Assembly: GCA_041859375.1 (NCBI GenBank)
Contig: JBHEKP010000327.1
Location: 1-9,331 of the forward strand
Direction: 5' to 3'
Source: JBHEKP01 sp041859375
GTDB lineage: Bacteria; Hydrogenedentota; Hydrogenedentia; Hydrogenedentales; CAITNO01
DNA length: 9,331 nucleotides
The notes under the pieces were generated by a model. That model had not been told where the DNA came from. It saw only the letters and a program-made list of their open reading frames with translations, and did not search any database. Below, in pieces: positions 1-5,839 of the stretch. The first letter of the stretch is position 1. Every line of letters starts with the position of its first letter. The translations under genes and the position numbers were made by a program.

Positions 1-37
1 CCTGAATTCAAAGTCTAAGTGCAACAGGGGGGGTGAG
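1..37 (+). repeat. Left terminal inverted repeat of the IS30-family element
   Basis: Bases 1-37 are the exact reverse complement of 1070-1106, including a run of seven G (27-33). The first mismatch is at base 38. This is the left transposase-binding end, upstream of the transposase start. A weak promoter-like pair lies between this repeat and the gene: CTGAAG at 47-52, an 18-bp spacer, and TAAGAT at 71-76. Confidence 0.95.
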
Positions 38-112
38 AGGTAAAAACTGAAGGCACCGCCGGTGGTCCGGTAAGATGGATTTTCCACAAGCCAGCAACCG
101 GAGAAGCCGACG

Positions 113-1099
113 ATGCCCTACCAACATATTACCTCATCCGAGCGTGTGGCGATAGAAACAATGCTGAAACTGGGCCTTCCCCAGTCCCTCATAGCCAAGG
201 AACTGGGCCGTTGCCGGAGCACCGTGTCCCGGGAGATTCGCCGCAACGCCGACCCCAGGGGCCGCTATGTGGCGGTGAAGGGCCAGCACAAGTACCTTGA
301 CCGCCGCAAGTGTTGCCGCCCCGCCAAAAAGCTGGAAGACGGGGAACTCCTGGGGCATGTGAAACAGTGCCTTGCCAAGGGGTGGTCCCCGGAGGAGATT
401 TCAGGGAGGATGCGCCTTGAGCATCCCGCCAACCCAAAGATGCGCGTCAGCCACGAGACCATTTACCTCTTTGTCTACGGGGAGAAGCGGCAGGGCGGCC
501 GCCTGTGGGAAAACCTGCGCCGCAGCCGTAAAAAGCGCAGGAAAAGGGGGGCTTCCCGGGGAATCCGGGGGATCATAAAGGGCCGCAGGCCCATTGGCGA
601 GCGCCCGTCCGTGGTGGATGCCAGGGACCGTCCGGGCGACTGGGAGGGGGACACCATCATCGGTGCGGGGCGCCAGGGGGCGGTAGCAACCTTCGTCGAA
701 CGGAGCTCCCGTTTCCTCGTGGCGGCCCCGATGCCCGACAAGAGCGCGGCAGCCATGTGCCGCGCCGCAAGACGGGCGTTTTGCGGCGTGCCGGCCCATA
801 TGCTGCACACGCTCACCGTGGACAACGGAAAGGAGTTCGCCCAGTTCCGGCAGATCGAGCGGGACACCGCGATGACCGTTTACTTCGCGGACCCCTACCG
901 CGCATGCCAGCGCGGACTCAACGAAAACACCAACGGACTGCTAAGGCAATACCTCCCAAAATCAAAAAGCCTCAAGGGGCTTTCGCAAGACGAGTTGAAC
1001 CAGCATGTCCGGATGCTCAACAATCGGCCAAGAAAATGTCTGCTATACAGGACGCCGGCTGAGGTCTTCCTCACCCCCCCTGTTGCACTTAGACTTTGA
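113..1099 (+). CDS. IS30-family DDE transposase
   Basis: Intact 328-residue transposase that would cut and rejoin the ends of the surrounding insertion sequence. Residues 4-47 form an N-terminal helix-turn-helix of the HTH_38 type (LIAKELGRCRSTVSREIRRN at 26-45), expected to bind the inverted repeats. A basic linker (about 135-160) precedes the RNase H-like catalytic core. The DDE triad can be placed at D180 (in WEGD), D237 (in TVDNGKEF) and E271 (in NENTNGLLRQY). The 33-residue D-to-E spacing and these surrounding motifs are characteristic of IS30. The start is ATG with GGAGA at 100-104, eight bases upstream. The length is normal for the family and there is no frameshift. It is the only gene in the element. 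Confidence 0.96.
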   Translation: MPYQHITSSERVAIETMLKLGLPQSLIAKELGRCRSTVSREIRRNADPRGRYVAVKGQHKYLDRRKCCRPAKKLEDGELLGHVKQCLAKGWSPEEISGRMRLEHPANPKMRVSHETIYLFVYGEKRQGGRLWENLRRSRKKRRKRGASRGIRGIIKGRRPIGERPSVVDARDRPGDWEGDTIIGAGRQGAVATFVERSSRFLVAAPMPDKSAAAMCRAARRAFCGVPAHMLHTLTVDNGKEFAQFRQIERDTAMTVYFADPYRACQRGLNENTNGLLRQYLPKSKSLKGLSQDELNQHVRMLNNRPRKCLLYRTPAEVFLTPPVALRL

Positions 1100-1106
1100 A
1101 TTCAGG
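1070..1106 (-). repeat. Right terminal inverted repeat of the IS30-family element
   Basis: Perfect 37-bp match to the reverse complement of 1-37. The last codons and the TGA stop (1097-1099) of the transposase lie inside this repeat, so the terminal residues (roughly PPVALRL) are fixed by the DNA end sequence rather than by protein function alone. Confidence 0.95.
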
Positions 1107-1142
1107 GGTTAAAAAATCTGCCCCTCCTCCCTTTCCGTCTGT

Positions 1143-1198
1143 TCTGTGTGTTCCGTGGTTCCCTCTGTGCCTCTCCGGCGGCCTCCGTGGTTAAAAAA
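1143..1198. repeat. Degenerate ~20-bp direct repeats in the intergenic stretch
   Basis: Three loosely matching units start near 1143, 1164 and 1184, with a step of 20-21 bp. The first two begin TCTGTG and the third begins TCCGTGG. The core TCCGTGGTT occurs exactly at 1152-1160 and 1184-1192. The last unit runs into an A6 tract shared with the terminator. No start codon with a credible coding frame is present. This looks like non-coding intergenic repeat DNA; its function is unknown. Confidence 0.5.
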
Positions 1199-1228
1199 CA
1201 TCCCCCGGTGCTGTTACGTCACCGGGGG
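1193..1228 (-). terminator. Intrinsic terminator of the kinase/transpeptidase/GGDEF operon
   Basis: A perfect 9-bp GC-rich stem (CCCCCGGTG at 1202-1210 and CACCGGGGG at 1220-1228) closes a 9-base loop. Read leftward, it is followed after three bases (ATG) by six T (complement of 1193-1198). It starts 34 bp beyond the lipoprotein stop codon, so it is well placed to end the minus-strand operon. On the plus strand no T-run follows, so it should act in one direction only. Confidence 0.88.
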
Positions 1229-1261
1229 TGGGAAATTGAAGGGGGATGCTGCGGTGCGGAC

Positions 1262-1837
1262 TTATTTTTCGACGACCGTGCCGGAGGGGTCCTCGTATTT
1301 CTGTCCGGCCTGGAGGAGTTCGACGCGGGCCTTGTAGAAGGCGTCCTGCACGGCGGGCAGGGATTTGGCGCGGAGGTTGGAGGCTTTGACGATGCCCTCG
1401 TAAATGGTCCAGCGGTTTTGGTTTTCACTCATGACGACGAGGGCGTTTTTGTCGCGCTCGCGGGCGCTGGTGGCCTTTTTGTACTCGCCGCTGCGCAGGA
1501 GGGTGATGGTGCCGTTGGGCTGCTCGGCGGCGAAGCCGGTGGAGAGGAGCTGGTCCACGAGCGCGGCCCGCGCGGCGCGGGTGCGGATGGCCTGGACGAC
1601 TTCCGGCGTGTCCACCACGAGGCCGGCGGTGTTTTCGATGGCGGGCTCGCGGTTTCCGGCGCGCACTTCGCCCTCAATGGTGGCGGCGAGCCCGTGCAGT
1701 TCCTGTTCGGGCAGTTCTGCGTAGTTGGGGGCGCCGCCGCCGACAAGGGGGATGGAGACGGTGCCGCAGCCGGGCAGCAGGACGAATGCGAGGGCCAGGC
1801 TCGCCGCGAGGGCGGCGCGGGTGACGGATGTGGTCAT
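1262..1837 (-). CDS. Small lipoprotein, possibly DUF1318/YdbL-like
   Basis: 191-residue predicted lipoprotein. Residues 1-23 form a signal peptide with a hydrophobic core (AALAASLALAFVLLPG) ending in the lipobox LPGC, so cleavage before C24 and lipidation are expected. Gly at +2 has no inner-membrane retention signal, so an outer-membrane destination is likely if the cell is diderm. The C-terminal part (about 128-191: SENQNRWTIYEG, then a Lys/Tyr-rich end) faintly resembles the DUF1318 (YdbL-like) family; this was judged by eye and is tentative. The ATG overlaps the TGA of the upstream cyclase as ATGA. An AGAGG lies seven bases ahead (1845-1849), so translation is probably coupled. The frame stays open far upstream, but that extension is arginine/proline-rich and runs inside the cyclase gene, so the start at 1837 is preferred. 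Last gene of the operon. Confidence 0.85.
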   Translation of the reverse strand: MTTSVTRAALAASLALAFVLLPGCGTVSIPLVGGGAPNYAELPEQELHGLAATIEGEVRAGNREPAIENTAGLVVDTPEVVQAIRTRAARAALVDQLLSTGFAAEQPNGTITLLRSGEYKKATSARERDKNALVVMSENQNRWTIYEGIVKASNLRAKSLPAVQDAFYKARVELLQAGQKYEDPSGTVVEK

Positions 1838-3423
1838 GGTTTTTCCTCTTGGGCGTCCCTGTTGTGGAGGACGACCCTGTTTTTTCCGGTTGTTTTTGCG
1901 GTGTAAAGCGCGCCGTCGGCGGCGCGCAGGAGGTCTTCGCCGGTGGTCATGGCGGGGTGGTCGAGAGTGGCGACGCCCACGCTGACGGTGATTTTGTGGC
2001 CGGACGGGATGCCGTCGAAGGGGGTGCCGTCGATGGTGGCGCGGATGCGCTCGGCCTCGGTGGCGGCGCCGCGGACGCCGGTCTGGGGCAGGAGCACGAC
2101 GAATTCCTCGCCGCCGTAGCGGACGGGGATGTCGACGCGGCGGATGGAGCGGCGCATGCGCCGGGCGATTTCGCGGAGCACGGCGTCGCCCATGATGTGC
2201 CCCTGGGTGTCGTTGACGCGCTTGAAGTCGTCCACGTCGAGCATGAGGCAGGACAGGGGCTGGCCGTAGCGGAGGGCGCGCTCCATTTCCTGCTCGATGC
2301 GGTCGAAGAGGTAGCGGCGGTTGTGGAGCCCGGTCAGCGCGTCGGTGATGGCGAGGTGTTCGAGCTGCTCGTTGGCGCGCTGGAGGTTGTCGATGAGAAA
2401 GGCGCGCTCCAGGGCGTTTGCGGCGGCCTCGGCGAGGATTTCGAAGAAGTCCGCCTCGCGCCGGGTGAATCCGCCGGATTTCCGGGCCGCCCGGAGCAGG
2501 AGCGTGCCCGCCTGGACGCCGCGCGGGGTGACGGGCACGACGAGCAGCGACTCTATCCCCGCCCTGGCGAAGACCTCGGCGAAGTCGCGGGTCAGGGGGT
2601 GCCCGGCGGCCTGGTTGATGATGAGGGATTTTCCGGCCTGCGCGGCGGCGGCGCGCAGTTCGGGGTACTTGTCGAGGCTGATTTCCCGGTCGCTGACCGT
2701 GCTGTCCTCGTGGGAGGCAATGACGCGCCCGGTGCCGCCTTCCTCCCAGACACGCACGATGGAGCAGCGCCTGGTGTCGATGAAGAGGGACACCTGCCGC
2801 ACGAGTTCGGAGAGCACCTCCTGGACGCGCCGTTTGGTGGAGATGGATTTGATGATTTCCACCACGGCGCGGACGTCGTCCTTTTCGGCGAGGAGGGTTT
2901 TCTCGCGGGAGGCGAGCAGGCGCGCCTGCGCGGCGGCGAGGCGCATGGCCGCGCGCCCCCCCGCATCCTGCGGCCCCTGCGGCGGGGCCGTCAGGCACTC
3001 CGGCGGCAGGAGGGCGCCGGCGATTTCGAGCACGGCGGGCCGGTGGGTGGTCCATCCGCCCGCGGGAGAGGCCCCGGCGGCGGTGAAAAAGGCGGCGCAG
3101 AAGGGGCCGGAAAGAAGCATGAAAAGCCGGTCATCCGGTGTCATGGGCAGGCGCGGCGCGGCGTTTTCATCCGTTCCGTCCAGCACGATGATCCGGCGGC
3201 CCGCGCCGGGCGGGAAGGCCCGCAGCGCGGCGGTTTCCCGGTCCATCACGGCCAGCACGCCCCCCCCCGCAAATTCATCAGCCAGCAGCGCGGTCTCGCC
3301 GAGGAGCGCGGGAAGCATGGCCGCGTCGTCCAGGGGCGCGCAGGGAAACACCCCCCCGCCGCCGTCCCGCTGTCCGGGCGGCGCGCAGAGGTTTTCAACC
3401 AGCGCCTTGAAGGACTCGTGCAT
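1834..3423 (-). CDS. GAF-GGDEF diguanylate cyclase
   Basis: 529-residue enzyme predicted to make cyclic di-GMP from two GTP. Residues 1-160 are an N-terminal region I do not recognise. Residues 160-190 look helical/coiled-coil and lead into a GAF sensory domain (about 195-340). The GGDEF domain occupies about 350-520, with metal-binding D396 in DVDDFKRVND, the active-site motif GGEEF at 437-441, and an inhibitory-site RxxD (R428-D431) five residues before it. Catalysis and product inhibition therefore both look intact. No membrane segment is evident, so it is probably cytoplasmic. The gene begins 24 bp after the transpeptidase stop with only a weak ribosome-binding site, and overlaps the lipoprotein start by 4 bases. 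The GAF ligand cannot be told from sequence. A G9 run lies in codons 52-55. Confidence 0.95.
   Translation of the reverse strand: MHESFKALVENLCAPPGQRDGGGGVFPCAPLDDAAMLPALLGETALLADEFAGGGVLAVMDRETAALRAFPPGAGRRIIVLDGTDENAAPRLPMTPDDRLFMLLSGPFCAAFFTAAGASPAGGWTTHRPAVLEIAGALLPPECLTAPPQGPQDAGGRAAMRLAAAQARLLASREKTLLAEKDDVRAVVEIIKSISTKRRVQEVLSELVRQVSLFIDTRRCSIVRVWEEGGTGRVIASHEDSTVSDREISLDKYPELRAAAAQAGKSLIINQAAGHPLTRDFAEVFARAGIESLLVVPVTPRGVQAGTLLLRAARKSGGFTRREADFFEILAEAAANALERAFLIDNLQRANEQLEHLAITDALTGLHNRRYLFDRIEQEMERALRYGQPLSCLMLDVDDFKRVNDTQGHIMGDAVLREIARRMRRSIRRVDIPVRYGGEEFVVLLPQTGVRGAATEAERIRATIDGTPFDGIPSGHKITVSVGVATLDHPAMTTGEDLLRAADGALYTAKTTGKNRVVLHNRDAQEEKP
3260..3268 (-). repeat. G9 homopolymer tract inside the diguanylate cyclase gene
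   Basis: Nine consecutive C on the plus strand give nine G in the coding strand, across codons 52-55 (Ala-Gly-Gly-Gly). A second run of seven lies at 3351-3357 in the same N-terminal region. Runs of this length are prone to slippage. A one-base change would shift the frame ahead of both the GAF and GGDEF domains. Confidence 0.8.
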
Positions 3424-3447
3424 TGTTTGTTCCGTCGGGCTCCTCGG

Positions 3448-4782
3448 CTACACGGCGGGCTGCACCGCCGGGGCCGCCGCCGTGTCCGCATCCTGGGCGG
3501 GCTCCTCGGCAGGGGCCGCCTGCGCGGGGGCCGGGGCGGCGGTTTCGGCCGAGGCCGCGGGATCATACTTCTCAACAATCGCCACGGGGGTGGAACGCAC
3601 CACAAGGTCGTACAATTCCACCACCTCCTCGTTCAGCATGCGGGCGCAGCCGTGGGAACTGAACTGTCCGATGGAGTCGGGGGCGATGGTTCCGTGGATG
3701 CCGAGGTCCTTGGGAAGGCTTGGCTCCGTGGGCACCAGCGGCATCCAGCGCACGCCCAGCTCGTTGGCCGGGTCACCGGGGGGGATGCGGCCGAAGCCCG
3801 GCTTGAACCACGCGGGATCCTTCTGCTTGTCGCCGATGGTGTACTTGCCGGGCGTGGTTTCGTGGCCGGGCATGCCGAGCCCCACGCGGTAGCGCTTGAA
3901 CAGCCCCTTGTTGTCGAAAAGAAACAACTGGCAGGAGCTCCGGTCAATGATGATGTGGAAGTCCTTCGGCGTGTGCTTGAGCCGCTGGCCGAGGGAGAGC
4001 GCCGTGTTGTCCCCCAGATTGTTGGCGCGCACCAGCAGCCCCTGGGTGGTGTTGAGCTTGATGCCGATGCTGGTGATGCTGTCGCCCTTCTCCACGGCGT
4101 AGAATCGGCTTTCGGGGGTTTCCTGCGGGGAAAAGATGAGCTGCACGTTGAGCCGCCCGAGGGAATCCACCGCCTCGTTCCACACGGCACCGCCCCAGGG
4201 CGCGTTTTTGACGGCGTCGAAGCACAGGTCGCGCGCGGCGACCAGGTCGCCCGCCTGCTCCTTCGCCCGGGCGAGGCCGCAGAGACCGACGGCGCGCATC
4301 TCGGGGGGCGCGTTGTCGCGCAGGCTCTCGTAGACCCTCACCGCGTCGGCGGCGCGTCCGGCCTTTTCAAGGAGCCGCGCCTGGCGCACGGCGAGGGCGG
4401 GATACTCCGGGCTGGTCCGGAATTTTTCCAGGGAGGCCTCCACCTTTTCCAGCGCGCCCGCGGCGTTGCCCCGCGCCTCCTCCACTTCGGAGGACAGCAG
4501 CACGGCCCTCGGCCCCATGAGCGGGTCGGAGGAATCCGCCAGCCTGCCGATTTTTTCGGCGGCACCGTCAAGGTTACCCTGGTCAAGCAGGGCCTTCGCC
4601 TCCGACAGCGCTTCGGCCGCCCCGGCGGGGGCGCTGGTCAGCCCGGACAGGTAGCCCGTGCTGAAATGGTTGTAGGCATAAAACGCGCCGCCGCCCGCCG
4701 CCACCACCAGTGTGATGATGAAAATAAAACGGCCCAGTCCGGGTTCACGCTTGGATTTTGAAAAATACCGCTTTGTTGGCAT
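3448..4782 (-). CDS. Membrane-anchored L,D-transpeptidase (YkuD) with TPR-like and LysM domains
   Basis: 444-residue envelope enzyme. The order is a basic cytoplasmic tail (1-18), one membrane helix (about 19-38), alpha-helical TPR-like repeats (about 55-195), LysM (about 226-270) and a YkuD catalytic domain (about 274-404). An Ala/Pro/Glu-rich tail (about 409-444) follows. The active site is visible as GIHGT (H363) and SSHGCARM (H377, nucleophile C379, R381). The usual residue after the Cys in this family is Ile or Val; Ala here is a mild variation. YkuD enzymes form 3-3 peptidoglycan cross-links or attach proteins to peptidoglycan. LysM would bind the glycan and the TPR-like part could bind a partner. 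The start ATG is 3 bp after the kinase stop codon, so the two genes are tightly coupled. The catalytic domain should face the periplasm. The exact substrate is not deducible. Confidence 0.95.
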   Translation of the reverse strand: MPTKRYFSKSKREPGLGRFIFIITLVVAAGGGAFYAYNHFSTGYLSGLTSAPAGAAEALSEAKALLDQGNLDGAAEKIGRLADSSDPLMGPRAVLLSSEVEEARGNAAGALEKVEASLEKFRTSPEYPALAVRQARLLEKAGRAADAVRVYESLRDNAPPEMRAVGLCGLARAKEQAGDLVAARDLCFDAVKNAPWGGAVWNEAVDSLGRLNVQLIFSPQETPESRFYAVEKGDSITSIGIKLNTTQGLLVRANNLGDNTALSLGQRLKHTPKDFHIIIDRSSCQLFLFDNKGLFKRYRVGLGMPGHETTPGKYTIGDKQKDPAWFKPGFGRIPPGDPANELGVRWMPLVPTEPSLPKDLGIHGTIAPDSIGQFSSHGCARMLNEEVVELYDLVVRSTPVAIVEKYDPAASAETAAPAPAQAAPAEEPAQDADTAAAPAVQPAV

Positions 4783-4785
4783 GGC

Positions 4786-5742
4786 TTATATCCGTGATTG
4801 GGATTCGAACACGCGCCGCAGGTCCAGCGACAGCTCGGTGCAGGACTGGTAGCGTTTGTTCAGGCTGCGCTGGAGCGCCTTCATGAGCACCGCGTCCAGC
4901 TTGTGGGTGATTTGGGGGTTGAGGGAGGATGCCGGGGCGCATTGGAAGCGCGGGCTGAGAATCTGCTTGCTGATTTGGCGCGCGTTGGGCGCGAAAAAGG
5001 GGTGCTGTCCCGTGAAAAGCTCGTACATGGTGATGCCGAAGGAGAAAATGTCCGCCCGCCCGTCCATTTTTTTCTTGCGGATTTGCTCCGGCGCCATGTA
5101 CATGCGGGTGCCGCCGCTTTCCCGCATGAAGCGGAGCCGCCACCCGGTGGTGGACTTGGAAAGGCCGAAGTCCACGATTTTCAGTTGCTTCCAGTCCTTG
5201 GAAAAGAGGAAATTGGTCGGTTTGACGTCCCGGTGCACAATCCCGTGCTGGTGGAGGAAATCCAGGCCGTCGCACAGTTGGATGCAGGCGGACACCATTT
5301 GTTTCAGGGAAACGAGGTCGCGGTTCTTGATGAGGTAGCCCATGTCATAGCCGTCAATCAGCTCCATGAGCAGGCAGCGCCGCAGGTTGCCCTCCACATC
5401 CTCCTGCACGACAATTTCCTTGTTCATCTTGATGATGTTGGGGTGGTTAAGCTGCGCGGCAATGAGCACTTCGCGGCCGAGATAGTCGCGGCGGCGCTTT
5501 TTCTTGTCCTCGTCGTACTGTTTGTGGAGCACCTTGATGGCGATGGTCACGTCGCGGACCGGGTCAATGGCCTTGTACACGGTGCCCATGCCGCCGCTGC
5601 CGATGGGGGCGATGATTTTGTACGGTCCCACATGGGACAGCTCGAACTGCGGCTCTTCGCCCGGACCGAAGGTCTTTTGCGGTGTGTCCGCGACTTTTGC
5701 GCCCCGTTTTGCCAGCGGATTTAACTTGTCAAGCCATCCCAT
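4786..5742 (-). CDS. Hanks-type serine/threonine protein kinase
   Basis: Protein kinase of about 318 residues that phosphorylates Ser/Thr on other proteins. In the longer numbering from a TTG at 5760, the key elements are the glycine loop GSGGMG (54-59), ATP-anchoring K76 (IAIK), alpha-C E97, catalytic HRDVKPTN (176-183), DFG (197-199), APE (223-225) and D237. All are canonical, so it should be active. An unrecognised segment of about 45 residues precedes the domain. There is no transmembrane segment and no C-terminal sensor, so it is a minimal cytoplasmic kinase. I prefer the ATG at 5742 over the TTG six codons upstream: GAGGG lies 11 bases before the ATG, and the TTG has only a GAGG about 17 bases away. 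First gene of the operon, with a near-consensus promoter upstream and the transpeptidase only 3 bp downstream. Confidence 0.95.
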   Translation of the reverse strand: MGWLDKLNPLAKRGAKVADTPQKTFGPGEEPQFELSHVGPYKIIAPIGSGGMGTVYKAIDPVRDVTIAIKVLHKQYDEDKKKRRRDYLGREVLIAAQLNHPNIIKMNKEIVVQEDVEGNLRRCLLMELIDGYDMGYLIKNRDLVSLKQMVSACIQLCDGLDFLHQHGIVHRDVKPTNFLFSKDWKQLKIVDFGLSKSTTGWRLRFMRESGGTRMYMAPEQIRKKKMDGRADIFSFGITMYELFTGQHPFFAPNARQISKQILSPRFQCAPASSLNPQITHKLDAVLMKALQRSLNKRYQSCTELSLDLRRVFESQSRI

Positions 5743-5780
5743 GACTGTGTTTTCCCTCAAACTGTTGCCGACTGTGCCTC

Positions 5781-5809
5781 ATATTAGGGCATCCCCCCGC
5801 CCACGTCAA
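5781..5809 (-). promoter_or_regulatory. Sigma-70-type promoter of the kinase operon
   Basis: Read leftward, the -35 box is TTGACG (5809-5804), the spacer is exactly 17 bp and the -10 box is TAATAT (5786-5781). Each box is five of six to consensus. Initiation about 7 bases beyond the -10 box would give a leader of about 30 bases to the preferred kinase ATG at 5742. It lies in the short gap after the aldo/keto reductase stop, where no convincing terminator is seen, so some read-through from that gene is possible. Confidence 0.75.
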
Positions 5810-5839
5810 ACCGCCGCCCCGCGCAAACCGCCCCGGTTG

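Larger units (their letters stand above)
1..1106 (+). mobile_element. Complete IS30-family insertion sequence
   Basis: The element is bounded by perfect 37-bp inverted repeats (1-37 and 1070-1106) that enclose a single full-length DDE transposase gene. Its length of 1106 bp, single ORF and DD(33)E transposase are typical of IS30-family elements. Both ends and the reading frame are intact, so it could be active. The outermost bases are CCTGAATTC at the left and GAATTCAGG at the right. The left flank is outside the window, so no target-site duplication can be scored; the right flank begins GGTTAAAAAA. No passenger gene is present. Confidence 0.95.

Noticed and set aside
1838..3055. Upstream extension of the lipoprotein frame to give a 597-residue protein
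   Set aside because: The extension is an Arg/Pro-rich out-of-frame reading of the cyclase gene. The signal peptide, lipobox and AGAGG site place the real start at 1837.
1828..4761. Very long open frame on the plus strand (977 codons) antisense to the operon
   Set aside because: It runs opposite to two genes with unambiguous catalytic motifs (GGEEF, SHGC). Its translation is Gly/Ala/His/Arg-rich with no recognisable domain, and such antisense frames are common in GC-rich DNA.
4798..5724. Plus-strand open frame of 308 codons opposite the kinase gene
   Set aside because: Shadow of the kinase, whose full set of Hanks motifs is on the minus strand. The antisense translation has no domain.
5743..5760. 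TTG start six codons upstream for the kinase
   Set aside because: Its only ribosome-binding-like sequence is too far away, whereas the ATG at 5742 has GAGGG at workable spacing. It remains possible.
5811..5839. Possible terminator after the aldo/keto reductase gene
   Set aside because: Only a 4-5 bp stem (AACCG/CGGTT) with a tiny loop and no T-run follows the stop codon, too weak to call.
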